NCBI GenBank assembly: GCA_020635015.1
Contig: JACKAP010000007.1
Span: 202,372 to 266,371 of the forward strand
Source of the DNA: Calditrichia bacterium
GTDB lineage: Bacteria; Calditrichota; Calditrichia; RBG-13-44-9; J075
Length of the DNA: 64,000 bases
Reading direction: 5' to 3'
Positions 16,355 through 25,800 of the stretch are shown one piece after another. A model generated the notes under the pieces. The model did not search any database. It had not been told where the DNA came from and worked only from the letters and a program-made list of their open reading frames with translations. Position 1 is the stretch's first letter. Each line of letters starts with the position of its first letter. A program made the translations under genes and the position numbers.

Positions 16355-17596
16355 ATGAAAAAAAGAATCATGCTCGTTCTACCTTCCACCACTTACCGCA
16401 CCCACGCCTTTATGACCGCGGCGGCCAAACTGGATATTGATCTGGTGGTGGCCTCCGATCATCGCCAGGCGCTGGGAGCGCTGGTGCCGGATACCACCCT
16501 GGCGCTGAATTTCCGCAAGGTGGAGACGATTGCCGAGCGGGTCTATGAATTCGGGCAGAAAAAGTCCATCGACGCCGTGGTGGGTGTGGATGATGCTTCC
16601 GCGTATATCGCCGCCCTGGCGGCGCGGGCCTTGGGCATTCCCCATAATCCGGTGGAAGCGGCGGAAGCGGCCCGCAATAAATACCTGATGCGCCAAAAAA
16701 TGGAGGCCGTCGGTCTCAATAACCCGAGCTATCAATTGCTGCCTGTGAAGAAAAAATCCTCACGCCTGGCTGGGGAGGTGAATTACCCCGCCGTGCTCAA
16801 GCCGCTATTCCTCTCCGCCAGCCGGGGGGTGACCCGGGTGAATGATGCCGCTGAATTCGCCGCTGCTTTCCAGGAGTTGAAAGCGTTGCTGACACTGCCG
16901 GAAGTGTCCGGCCGGGCTTATGGGGAGGAAGCGGCCCATATTTTGGCGGAGGATTACATCGAGGGAGTGGAGATTGCCCTGGAAGGGATCCTGGTCAAGC
17001 GAGAATTCAAAGCACTGGCGATCTTCGATAAGCCCGATCCATTGGAAGGGCCGCATTTTGTAGAAACGATCTATGTGACCCCCTCACGGCTCCCCGGCTA
17101 CGTGCAGCGGGAGGCGGTCCACGCCGCCCACCGCGCCGCCCTGGCGCTGGGACTGGAAAACGGGCCGGTGCATGCCGAACTGCGCATCAACGAGCGGGGC
17201 GCCTGGGTGATCGAGATCGCCGCCCGTTCTATCGGAGGCCTGTGCTCCCAGACGCTGCGCTTTTTGCCGGAGATGAGCCTGGAGGAGCTGATCCTGCGCC
17301 AGGCAGTAGGGGAAAATATTCTGGAGGTACAGCGGGAGCGCGCCGCTGCCGCGGTGATGATGCTGCCGGTGCCGCAGGCCGGCATTCTGGAGGCGGTAGA
17401 AGGTGTGGAGGCAGCAAAAGCGGTGGAAGGGGTGGAAGATGTGATCCTCAGCATTCCCGCCGGCCAGGAAGTGCTGCCCCTGCCCCGGGGCGGGCGCTAC
17501 CTTGGATTCATCTTCGCCCGGGCGGAGCAGCCGGAAGATGCGGAAACGGCGATCCGGGAGGCGTACCGCCGGCTGAAGGTGGTGATCAGGCCGTGA
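16355..17596 (+). CDS. ATP-grasp family ligase
   Basis: A 413-residue ATP-grasp protein. The order is an N-terminal pre-grasp domain (MKKRIMLVLPS), a central lid/ATP-binding part (NYPAVLKPLFLSASRGV, about 142-158, followed by ILAEDYIEGVEI), and the metal-binding segment (HAELRIN through VIEIAARSIGG, about 272-292). The general layout matches carbamoyl-phosphate-synthase-like or biotin-carboxylase-like ligases acting alone, such as peptide- or amino-acid ligases, which couple ATP to carboxylate-amine bonding. The substrate is unknown. It stands alone on the plus strand, followed by repeat DNA. The ATG at 16355 encodes a Lys-rich start and is well placed. Confidence 0.8.
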   Translation: MKKRIMLVLPSTTYRTHAFMTAAAKLDIDLVVASDHRQALGALVPDTTLALNFRKVETIAERVYEFGQKKSIDAVVGVDDASAYIAALAARALGIPHNPVEAAEAARNKYLMRQKMEAVGLNNPSYQLLPVKKKSSRLAGEVNYPAVLKPLFLSASRGVTRVNDAAEFAAAFQELKALLTLPEVSGRAYGEEAAHILAEDYIEGVEIALEGILVKREFKALAIFDKPDPLEGPHFVETIYVTPSRLPGYVQREAVHAAHRAALALGLENGPVHAELRINERGAWVIEIAARSIGGLCSQTLRFLPEMSLEELILRQAVGENILEVQRERAAAAVMMLPVPQAGILEAVEGVEAAKAVEGVEDVILSIPAGQEVLPLPRGGRYLGFIFARAEQPEDAETAIREAYRRLKVVIRP

Positions 17597-17617
17597 AAGG
17601 CGGAGGGATAGATGCTG

Positions 17618-17732
17618 GATGTTTGCTCGCTGTCGCTCGCGATATTTGTTCGCTTCGCTCACGATGTTTGCTCGCTGTCGCTCGCGATATTTGTTCGCTT
17701 CGCTCACGATGTTTGCTCGCTGTCGCTCGCGA
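17618..17732. repeat. 45-bp tandem repeat, 2.5 copies
   Basis: The unit starts GATGTTTGCTCGC and contains two short palindrome-like pieces (GCTCGCTGTCGCTCGC and TTCGCTTCGCTCAC). Copies start at 17618, 17663 and 17708 with near-identical sequence, which suggests recent expansion. As the period is a multiple of three it produces a spurious 15-residue repeating frame. Confidence 0.85.
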
Positions 17733-17784
17733 TTTTGGTAAATTTTTTGCTTTTATCACGAAATAGCTGTCACCTTAAATCTTT

Positions 17785-17831
17785 CTACGCTCTACGCTCT
17801 ACGCTCTACGCTCTACGCTCTACGCTCTACG
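17785..17831. repeat. CTACGCT heptad array, 6.7 units
   Basis: Seven-base units CTACGCT run without interruption from 17785 to 17831. There is no complementary arm nearby. It lies between the convergent ends of the ATP-grasp and radical SAM genes, 50 bases after the 45-bp tandem repeat. Confidence 0.9.
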
Positions 17832-17903
17832 TTTTTCATGCTTAATACCAACATCCAATGTCGTTAATCAAATCCGAGCCAACTGCTCTTCCGTCGGTTC
17901 CGC

Positions 17904-19289
17904 TCAACAGTACCACGGTTCGTTGAGATAGGGAATTTCGCTTCGAGAAAGCAGCGACCGCGGCCGGGGCGGCGGGGTGGCGCTGCCCGACAGTTCGTTG
18001 ACACGGCTCCAGATTTTTTCGAAAATTGCCTCCCGCCCGACTGCCTGGGAGTTGGCTGCATTGACCAGCTCAAAAACCTGCGGCTGCAGGGCATCGACCC
18101 GGGGATCGGGATGCCGCCATTCATAAGAGAGCTGCGCTTCGTTGAATTGGCCGAGCACTTTCCGGGTCTCCGGCAGTTCCAACAGGCGGGACCCTTCCGG
18201 GATCAGCAGGCGGATGGCGTACTGCACCGGGGAAATGTTGCCGATCAGATCCAACTCCGCCACGGTCTGCAGCAGATCGCGGTAGCCCTCCAGGGTGATC
18301 CAGGGATTGAAGGCCACGAAGGTCGGATTGAGCGCCAGCCCCACTTCATCGAGCAACCGTACGGCGCGGATGAAGTCGCTGCGGGTATGTCCTTTATCGA
18401 AAATCTTCAGTATGGTGTCGTCGACCGCCTCCACCGCGCTGGTGACCAGCAGGCAGCCGGTATCGCGCAAACGCGGGAGATGCTTTTGATATTTGAGCAG
18501 ATGTTCGATCTTGATGGTCACATCATAGGTCACTTCCGGGAATTCCCGGTGCAGGGCGTTTACGATCGGCAGCACATGCCCGGGACCGTTGAGGAAATCC
18601 GGATCGCCGAAGGTGATATGCTGTGCGCCCATCTCCACCTGTTGGCGGATATCTGCCAGCACCACTTCTTTTTGCACCACCCGGAAGCGGCCGTTATAGA
18701 CCGGCACAATCGGGCAATGGCGGCAGGTATGCTTACAGCCGCGGGTAGCTTCCACGTAGCCGGTGATCCGGGTGGTGCCGTTGCCGAGGTGCATCTGTGC
18801 ATAACGGCTTAAGGGAGGGAGTTGTCCCCGCTGTGGCACCCGGAACGACTGGCGCGTCAGGGAAATCTGCGGCGCTTCCTGTGGATGGCCGGCCCGCCCC
18901 TGCTGTTCTCCACGCAGGCGCTGGCACAACTGCACCAGCCCGCTCTCGAATTCGCCGCCCAGGATGGATTGCGCACCAAGCCGGCGCAGGTAGGAGGCGT
19001 TGACCGGCGCATAAAGACCATAGAAGCAGAGATGGGCCTGCGGATTCAAGGCTTTCACCCGCTCGATCATCCCCACAGCCAGGCGGGTGGCGGTGTGCAT
19101 CGGAACGTAAAACGCCACTGCATCAGCGCGGCGCACGGCTTCTGCAGGGAAGGGTTCCACAGCGCAATCGGCACAGGTGACCGTAAAGCCGGCTTCCTGG
19201 AGCCAGGCGGCCGGTGAAGCCAGCCCAAAGGGCTGGCGGCCCAATTCATAAGTGGAAATCAGCACAATCTGAAAAGGCGGGATGGGCAT
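17904..19289 (-). CDS. B12-binding-type radical SAM protein with EPWYC tail
   Basis: A 461-residue radical SAM enzyme. The N-terminal part (1-125) resembles a cobalamin-binding Rossmann domain (IVLISTYELG, then GGEFESGL). The Fe4S4 motif is CKHTCRHC (Cys185, Cys189, Cys192). The protein ends in NEPWYC, similar to the tail of a radical SAM group whose members end in CUAEP or CCAEP-like sequences; here the preceding Cys or selenocysteine pair is absent. The start at 19289 lies 8 bases after the upstream Fe-S carrier gene and is preferred over a GTG at 19331 that would overlap it. The reaction is unknown. Coupling with an Fe-S carrier fits its need for a cluster. Confidence 0.82.
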   Translation of the reverse strand: MPIPPFQIVLISTYELGRQPFGLASPAAWLQEAGFTVTCADCAVEPFPAEAVRRADAVAFYVPMHTATRLAVGMIERVKALNPQAHLCFYGLYAPVNASYLRRLGAQSILGGEFESGLVQLCQRLRGEQQGRAGHPQEAPQISLTRQSFRVPQRGQLPPLSRYAQMHLGNGTTRITGYVEATRGCKHTCRHCPIVPVYNGRFRVVQKEVVLADIRQQVEMGAQHITFGDPDFLNGPGHVLPIVNALHREFPEVTYDVTIKIEHLLKYQKHLPRLRDTGCLLVTSAVEAVDDTILKIFDKGHTRSDFIRAVRLLDEVGLALNPTFVAFNPWITLEGYRDLLQTVAELDLIGNISPVQYAIRLLIPEGSRLLELPETRKVLGQFNEAQLSYEWRHPDPRVDALQPQVFELVNAANSQAVGREAIFEKIWSRVNELSGSATPPPRPRSLLSRSEIPYLNEPWYC

Positions 19290-19296
19290 GTAAAAA

Positions 19297-19974
19297 CTAC
19301 TTCGACGGTTGATAATACGGGTTCTTGCCACTGGCGTGATCGGTGCTGTCGAGAATTTCGGTAATTTCCGGAACGTTCTGCTTGATCATCACCTCGATAC
19401 CCTGCTTGAGGGTGACATCCACCATCCCACAGCCGCGGCAGCCGCCGCCCAGTTCGATATACGCAGTGGTATCCTTGACGTCGATCAGTTGCACAAAGCC
19501 GCCGTGCAAGGCCAGGGCGGGATTGATCTGCTCATCGATCACCCGCTGCACCTTGTCTGCCAGGGGCCCGTCGGCCTGGGAATGTTGAATGATCTTATCG
19601 ATCCGGAAACCTCCCCCGGCGCCGGCGGTGATAAAATCCAGCTTGACATGCTGCACGTGCGGCAGGCTGTCGGCATCGATATAGACCTTGAAATCGTCGA
19701 AATCGATCACCATATCATCGTCGTAGGCTTCGCCTTCCTGCACGAAAGCCAAGCTGTATTCCGGATTGACCGGGGAGGTGGCTTCCGCCAGCACCCGGAT
19801 GCCCAGCACCGGGGAGGCCGCCCCCTGGATCAGTTGATTGAGCTTCTCCCGGGCGATGTCGGTGATGACCACCAATTCATTTTCTGCATTCATATCCTGT
19901 CCTTGCGCCGCCCCCGCCGGTGCGGCGGATTCGGATGCTTTTTTATCTTTTTTTGAGCCAAACCAGGCGCTCAT
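19297..19974 (-). CDS. NfuA-type iron-sulfur cluster carrier
   Basis: A 225-residue protein with a degenerate A-type (HesB-like) domain (about 34-125, VITDIAREKLNQLI) that lacks the A-type cysteines, followed by a NifU C-terminal domain (about 140-210). The NifU domain has the cluster ligands Cys179 and Cys182 in GGGCRGCGM. This two-domain order is that of E. coli NfuA, which delivers Fe4S4 clusters to target enzymes. The extra N-terminal 30 residues are Ala/Lys-rich and probably disordered. The ATG at 19974 follows AAAGGAG and is preferred over an upstream frame opening at 20034. It is the first gene of a two-gene unit with the radical SAM protein. Confidence 0.88.
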   Translation of the reverse strand: MSAWFGSKKDKKASESAAPAGAAQGQDMNAENELVVITDIAREKLNQLIQGAASPVLGIRVLAEATSPVNPEYSLAFVQEGEAYDDDMVIDFDDFKVYIDADSLPHVQHVKLDFITAGAGGGFRIDKIIQHSQADGPLADKVQRVIDEQINPALALHGGFVQLIDVKDTTAYIELGGGCRGCGMVDVTLKQGIEVMIKQNVPEITEILDSTDHASGKNPYYQPSK

Positions 19975-20161
19975 GTTATTTGCTCCTTTCCAGATTAAAT
20001 CCGGCGCTCCATTACTTGTTTTCCAGGTAATCACCGGGCTGACATATTACAACGTCGGATGTTTCACCGCAATAAATTATTTTTAAAACCGGCTGGTCCT
20101 TTGTGATAAAGGAGCTCCCTCCGCGGCGTTGGAGACGCAAACGCTTTGCAGTACAAGGCGG

Positions 20162-20190
20162 TTGACATAAGATAGATTTTTGTATACTAT
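20162..20190 (+). promoter_or_regulatory. Sigma-70-like promoter for the 81-residue protein
   Basis: A perfect -35 box TTGACA at 20162-20167 is followed after 15 bases by TATACT (20183-20188) or after 17 bases by TACTAT (20185-20190). The leader is about 135 bases long and contains a near-perfect small inverted repeat ATATTTTCA / TGAAAATAT at 20230-20248. This repeat may be an operator or a leader hairpin. Confidence 0.5.
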
Positions 20191-20328
20191 TTTCAAAAAT
20201 TTTCGTTGCGTTCTGCCGGAAAACCGTTTATATTTTCAGTGAAAATATGTTCACCAAACATCTGCCGGCAAAGATGAATTTAATGACAGTTTTGTTCAAT
20301 TTCAGTTAGAGAAAGGCAAGGTAACGAT

Positions 20329-20574
20329 ATGGCGCAGGAACGAGGCGGTAAACCGGTCGATGTGCTGACGTTCTTTCAGAACGGAAAGATCGATCCAATC
20401 AAATTTCGCTGGAACGGCAAGGTCTACCCGGTCACCCGGATCAACAAGCAATGGACTGAGACCCAGGGGGCCCGGCATTTGTATCACTTCATCGTCGAAT
20501 CCAACGGTCCCGACAACTACGAGTTGAGCTTTGACAGCAATAAATTTACCTGGCAGATTGTCCAGGTCGCATAA
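20329..20574 (+). CDS. Small protein of unknown function (81 residues)
   Basis: A compact beta-rich protein (IKFRWNGKVYPV, then HFIVESNGPDNYEL and FTWQIVQV) that looks like a single small fold and has no signal peptide. It has its own promoter-like sequence, an AAGG ribosome site and a good terminator, so it is a real, probably well-expressed gene. I do not recognise the family with certainty. The alternation W.GK.Y.V and Y.L.FD is reminiscent of small proteins found in many FCB and Chloroflexota genomes. Confidence 0.75.
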   Translation: MAQERGGKPVDVLTFFQNGKIDPIKFRWNGKVYPVTRINKQWTETQGARHLYHFIVESNGPDNYELSFDSNKFTWQIVQVA

Positions 20575-20589
20575 TCTCCCCACCCCACA

Positions 20590-20628
20590 CCCCTCTGGGA
20601 GGTACGCCTTCCGGAGGGGGCCTTTTTT
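20590..20628 (+). terminator. Rho-independent terminator
   Basis: Stem CCCCTCTGG / CCGGAGGGG (20590-20598 with 20611-20619) is followed by a six-base T-tract at 20623-20628. It begins 16 bases after the stop of the 81-residue protein gene. Confidence 0.8.
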
Positions 20629-20657
20629 CCCGATTACCTTTTTGATGACATACAATT

Positions 20658-21425
20658 TTACTGCAGATAGGATTGCGGTTTGCCATCAGAAGAAGGCCAT
20701 GCCAAAATCAATTTTTCTTTAATATAGCATTTGATTGAAGAAACTTGAAAAATTGGATTATAGTAGTATTCGATAGGTGCACTCTTAATCAGATTCTTTG
20801 ATGGCCCTTTATTTAAAAAATTATTGCTGGGACCGATGTAAAACTCAATTATGAATTCACAATCTGCATATGCGACATCATACTGACGAGCTAAATCTTG
20901 CTCCAGCTTTTCAATCACCAATTTAAACCAGACACCACTACTATTGCGAAAATTCATATGTACATGGCAGTTCTTGCCATACCAGCTTTTATTCCTTTGG
21001 TGGTAATAATTAGAAATATAATGACTTTCAATCGTTTCAGAGTCAATCGTTAAGCTATGTTGGTATGGATCATAACGCCGGTTTTTGGCATCGGGAGTCG
21101 ACTTTATGGTGAAATACTTCGGCTCTAATTTCTGATAATACGCATAGAGTTCATCCCATTTATTTTTGTTCGCATTTCTGAGATTTTCTTTTTTAATTTT
21201 GTCTGTCCTCTTGTAATATTCTTTTCTTGTTTCATATGGATCTTGCTTAATATGATCATTCGGGTCATAATTCTCGTGTTTCCATTGTAAACGTCTTAAT
21301 TTTAAGACCGCTGGTTTCTCCAAATATGACTGAAGCGAATCTTCCACGGCAGACATGTCGATGTACATATTTTGTGAGTAGGCGAGGTTGAACCAAAATA
21401 GGCTAAAAAGGAGATAGAGTTTCAT
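20658..21425 (-). CDS. AT-rich orphan secreted protein
   Basis: A 255-residue protein with a clear signal peptide (1-18, MKLYLLFSLF ending AYSQ) and a body rich in Lys, Tyr and Asn. It includes a charged helix-prone segment (about 50-100, YETRKEYYKR). No family is recognised. The ATG at 21425 follows AAAGGG. A longer frame opening at 21572 has no signal-peptide logic and is rejected. The gene and its flanks (20640-21830) are visibly richer in A and T than the rest of the window, and its codons favour A/T endings. This suggests acquisition from elsewhere or a fast-evolving accessory gene. Confidence 0.72.
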   Translation of the reverse strand: MKLYLLFSLFWFNLAYSQNMYIDMSAVEDSLQSYLEKPAVLKLRRLQWKHENYDPNDHIKQDPYETRKEYYKRTDKIKKENLRNANKNKWDELYAYYQKLEPKYFTIKSTPDAKNRRYDPYQHSLTIDSETIESHYISNYYHQRNKSWYGKNCHVHMNFRNSSGVWFKLVIEKLEQDLARQYDVAYADCEFIIEFYIGPSNNFLNKGPSKNLIKSAPIEYYYNPIFQVSSIKCYIKEKLILAWPSSDGKPQSYLQ

Positions 21426-21856
21426 GCTAACCCTTTCATTATAAGAGGAAACAATCCGATGAGTATGCGTGACGTTTTCCAAACCGCTTATTAAGCAACC
21501 ACAATACTTTGCGCTTGTTGGGAAGTTATCCACCATCTCCCAAACATTCAACCCATAAGTTACAAAATTCACATTCTCTGCCTCCTAATCTGCAAGCAGC
21601 TAGTGAATTGCAGATGTGTACTGATAATATTGTGAACACTAATGTCTACAAACGCTAACCTTGTTTTCAGCAAGGCTGTAAACTTTGTTAGCAAAAGTGA
21701 TTGACGGCGATATTTTTGTTGAATGACTAATATTTTAAAAAACAAATATTTAACAAGTTTTTTTTGTCGCAGGCGTTTTCTGGCAGACAATTTGACTTTT
21801 CTCCGGTTGTGATGATGAAGCTGATAACAAAATCGTTAACCAGAGGAGAAAAGAAA
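21426..21856. other. AT-rich gene-free gap
   Basis: The gap separates two divergently transcribed genes and should contain both promoters. It is AT-rich with several TATAAT-like stretches (for example near 21720-21750), but no -35/-10 pair stands out. None of the repeat families is present, unlike most gaps in the window. Confidence 0.4.
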
Positions 21857-22438
21857 ATGAAAACTGCATTATTAAATCCTGTCCGCATCCTTGTGATGTT
21901 CACCCTGGCGCTGCTAATGAGCGCCTGCACCATTAACGAAGCCGGCCCGATGGGACCGGAGGGGCCTCCCGGCGAACCGGGCAACGCCAATCTGGAAACG
22001 GTCTATTTTTCCTTCACCTATGGCGAGGCCGATATCTACGGCGACTACAGTGAGGCTTATGTTTACATGCCGGAAATCACTCCCTCCATCGTTGATGAAG
22101 GAATAGTGCTGGCATACCATGAAAAGGAGCCGGGATTATTCCAGGCCCTGCCCTATACCGAATCCTATACCAGCGGCTTCCACTACGGCTATAATTTTGC
22201 CTACCAGTTGGAAGAGGCAATCTTCATTTTCGAAAGCGATGACGCCGACTGGATTCCCCCGGCAAACCGGGTCTTCGCCGGCAAGATCGTCATCATTCAC
22301 GGTCCCTATTATCTTGGCAAACTGGCCGGGGTCGATGTGAATGACTACCGGGCAGTGGAAAAGGCCCTGGATCTGGAAGCGGTGGAAGCAGACAGTATCG
22401 TCAGAAGCGTGATTAAGGCGCAATCGCGGGCAAAATAG
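21857..22438 (+). CDS. Lipoprotein with a short collagen-like motif
   Basis: A 193-residue lipoprotein. The signal peptide ends in the lipobox LMSAC (Cys24). It is followed at once by a collagen-like Gly-X-Y run (GPMGPEGPPGEPG, about 31-43) and a beta-rich domain of about 145 residues (YFSFTYGEADIYGDY). The Gly-X-Y run is too short to form a stable triple helix alone and probably acts as a stalk. Similar collagen-like lipoproteins are common in Bacteroidota. The ATG at 21857 follows GAGGAG. The function is unknown; an outer-membrane surface location is expected. Confidence 0.75.
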   Translation: MKTALLNPVRILVMFTLALLMSACTINEAGPMGPEGPPGEPGNANLETVYFSFTYGEADIYGDYSEAYVYMPEITPSIVDEGIVLAYHEKEPGLFQALPYTESYTSGFHYGYNFAYQLEEAIFIFESDDADWIPPANRVFAGKIVIIHGPYYLGKLAGVDVNDYRAVEKALDLEAVEADSIVRSVIKAQSRAK

Positions 22439-22478
22439 AACGCGGATGACGCGGATTTACGCGGATTAATTATAGACA

Positions 22479-22516
22479 AATCGTAAGCCTCATCGTTAAA
22501 GATGTGGCTTACGATT
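22479..22516. terminator. Hairpin after the lipoprotein gene
   Basis: Perfect 11-bp arms AATCGTAAGCC (22479-22489) and GGCTTACGATT (22506-22516) with a 16-base loop, followed by ATTT. It lies 40 bases after the stop codon, just beyond a patch of CGCGGATTTACGCGGATT repeat units (22441-22470). Confidence 0.6.
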
Positions 22517-22594
22517 ATTTCAATTTGATAAACCAGACGAAATACCCTAATTTGCAGGGAGCGGGATTGGAGGATAAGTAGGCTATTTTTTGAG

Positions 22595-22759
22595 TCCACG
22601 GATTTCACGGATTAACACGGAAAATCGATTGGGAAAAGTATCTGTGTAGACAGGAAACGGCTGAATCGGTTTAATCGCGTGCGGTCGGTTTTTTCCCATC
22701 TACTCATTAATCCATATACCGGTAAAATAATCCGTGTTAATCTGTGTAATCCGTGGATA
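22595..22759. repeat. CCACGGATTTCACGG arm pair ahead of the propeller-kinase gene
   Basis: Left arm 22595-22620 (TCCACGGATTTCACGG) and right arm 22728-22759 (GTGTAATCCGTGGA) are complementary and enclose about 110 bases. The loop includes an octad-like stretch (CCCATCTACTCATTAATCC). This is the same family as at 31423-31582 and 42745-42950. Confidence 0.8.
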
Positions 22760-22829
22760 TCTTTAAAAGCGGTTAGCGGCACCAGATTCTCAATTGAAAG
22801 CACTGAAGTTTCCTGGAGAGAAAGAGATC

Positions 22830-25800
22830 GTGAAGCGGATCAGGTATATCATTGTCGGGTTGGGGGTGCTGCTGTGGATTGCGACAGCGTTCGGGCAGGA
22901 CAGCACCGCCGTCGACAGCAGCGCTGCCGGGTGGGCAGAGCGCATGTTCCGGCAGGATCTCCAGCCGCAGCTGCTGCCGGAGTTTGCCGATGGTTATGGC
23001 GTGGTGTTCCGCGATCTGAATCGCGACGGTTTTGCTGATATATACATCGTATGCTTCCGCAACCTCAACCGTCTCTTCATCAACCAGGGGAAGCCGGATT
23101 TTTTCCTGGATTATACCATCCAATCCGGACTGGGCGGCAACCTGATGTCCTACGGCGAGAACAACCTGGAACTGGGCGCCTCGGCGGTCGATTATAATAA
23201 TGACGGCTGGCAGGATATCCTGATCGTGGGCTGGGGCCTGACCACCTATCTCTACCCCCAGCAGGCCAATCTCTCGTTTCGCGAAAACTTTCCCCTGGCA
23301 GAAATTTATTATCCAATCGACGGTAACGCCGGGATATGGGCGGACGTGAACCGCGACGGTGAGCTCGATCTCTTCGTCACCGATGAACACTACCACAACC
23401 GCCTGTTCATGAATAACGGCGCCGGGCACTTCCGGGAGCGCAGCAAAAAATTCGGCCTCAACCAGCCGGCGATCAGCCAGGGAGCCGCTTTTGCCGACGT
23501 CGATCAGGACGGCTATCCGGATCTCTATGTCTGCAACTGGTTCGCTCCGGACCGTTTCTACCGTAATATTGAGGGCAAGCAGTATCAGCAGATGGCGCTG
23601 CCCCTCCCGCACCTTCAAGATAGCCTGAAAAGCAACGGGGCCAGTTTTGGGGATATCGATAATGACGGCGACCTGGATCTGCTGGTCACCGACCGCGACG
23701 GCCAGACCCGGCTCTATGAAAACAACTTTTCCCCGGAGCGCCCCGAAGCATGGAGTTTCCGCGACATCACGGATACGGCCGGCATCGCCAATGACCTGCC
23801 GGCCTACGGCGGCATAATCGCCGACTTGAATAACGACGGCTGGCAGGATATTTTTTTCACCAATATCGGTCCCAATCAGCTGTATCTCAATCGCGGCGAT
23901 CGCCGTTTTCAACTGATATACCAGGAAACGTTCTCCCCAACCTTTCCCCGGCGCGGCTACAGCACCGGGGCCGCGGTGGCCGACTATGACAACGATGGCG
24001 ACCTGGATCTCTTTGTGGCCAATAAAGATACCCTCAGCGTATTGTATCATAACCCGCTGCAAGCCGGAAGTTTCCTGCGCCTGGTGCTGGAAGGGGTCAC
24101 CAGCAACCGCGACGCCATCGGCAGTAAGATCTGGCTCTACCAGGAAACCGCCCCGGGTGATTTTTCCCGGCTCTACGGCTTCCGGGAGATTTCCGGCGGG
24201 ACGGGATATCTCTCGATCAGCGAGGCGGCGGCGCATTTCGGCGTCGAAACCGGGAAACGCTATCAGGCGCGCATCCGCTTTCCTTCCGGAACGGAGATCC
24301 GCACTGCCCCGCTGGCGCCGGGCGGGATTTACCCGGTAGCAGAGAGCGGCGGGATGCAGAAAAGCGTTACTCGCGCGTTTCAATATGCCGCACGGGTGGG
24401 CCGCAGCGAGGACTTCTGGCTGAATACCCTGTTGCTGCTGACCTGGCTGTTGCTGTTGATCGGCTTCATGCGCTTTTCGATCCGGCGCTATCTGTGGCAA
24501 AACAACCAGACCACCCTGTTCCTGATCAGCACCATGGTGCTGGGCTATCTTATTTTCCTCCTGCTTTCCGGACAGCCCACCTGGATAGTCCTGCTCGCTC
24601 AGATCGGCACCCTGCTGACCTTGATGGCGGTGCTGGCCGGTTTTATGGAAAAACTGCATCGCATCGAGACGCAGCGCTACGGGTACCGCCAACTGCTGCA
24701 AAATTTTTCCCAGCAGCTGATCTTCATCAAAAACAACAGCGAATTGTATGAGCGACTGGTCTCCACCATTCAGCAATCGATGAAAGTGACCTTCTGCAGC
24801 GCTTTAGAGGTGGAAAGCCAGGTGGCCCGATTCAAGACCGTGGCCGGAATCTGGCGTCACCCTGCGCTGCAACTGCCGCTTTCTCCTGCACTGCAGGGGC
24901 AGTTGATTACCGCTCCGGCCCTGCGGGTGGCGGCGCTCCGGGAAGACCTGCCGGCGCTACACGATGTCGAGGCCCGCCTGATCATTCCCCTGGCCCGCAA
25001 AGAGAAGCTCCTCGCCCTGCTGTTGCTGGGCGCACGGGAAGACGGCGGCGAACTGCGCCCGGAGGATTTAGGCATTCTGCAGATCCTGGCCGGCCAGGCC
25101 GCCATCGCCATCGAGAACAATATCTACATCGAAGAGACCCGCACCCTTACCCAGCGGCTGACCGAAGCGGAAATCCGCGAACAATACGTGACCGAACTGG
25201 AAACCCAGCACCAGAAGCTTGAGCAGCTCTACCGGGAACTGCAGGAGACCCAGACCCAGTTGATCCAGAGCGAGAAACTGGCCGGGCTGGGACAACTGGT
25301 GGCCGGCATTGCTCACGAGCTCAACAACCCGATCAGCTTCGTTTACGCCAATATGCGGGAACTTCAGCAGTACAATGCCGCGATCAGCGAGTTGCTGGAC
25401 CTGCTCGATCAGCACAATGGCGCAGCGCAATTTCAGGATCGGCTTCGCGAGAAACTCCGGGAACTCGATCAAAAATACGACCTGCACTTCATCCAGAAAG
25501 ACATCGACAACCTGATCAATGAGTCGCTGGAAGGCAGCGAGCGGGTTAAGACCGTGGTGCAGAATCTGCGGAATTTCTCCCGCCTGGATGAGGCGGCGTT
25601 CAAGGCGGTGGACCTGCATGAAGGGCTGGAGTCGACCCTGCTGCTGCTCAACAATGAGCTCAAAAACCGCATCACTGTGCACCGGAATTATGGAAAGCTG
25701 CCGGCGGTTCCCTGCAATCCCGGGCACCTCAACCAGGTGTTCATGAACCTGCTGCTCAATGCCATCCAGGCGATCGACGGAAAGGGCGACATCTGGATCA

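Noticed and set aside
17612..17845. 77-codon frame with a hydrophobic 15-residue repeat
   Set aside because: It is a by-product of the 45-bp tandem repeat and CTACGCT array. No ribosome site is present and it has only repeat content.
22773..24776. 667-codon open frame on the minus strand
   Set aside because: It is antisense to the FG-GAP kinase, whose repeated codons produce a regular, meaningless complement. It has no domain or leader.
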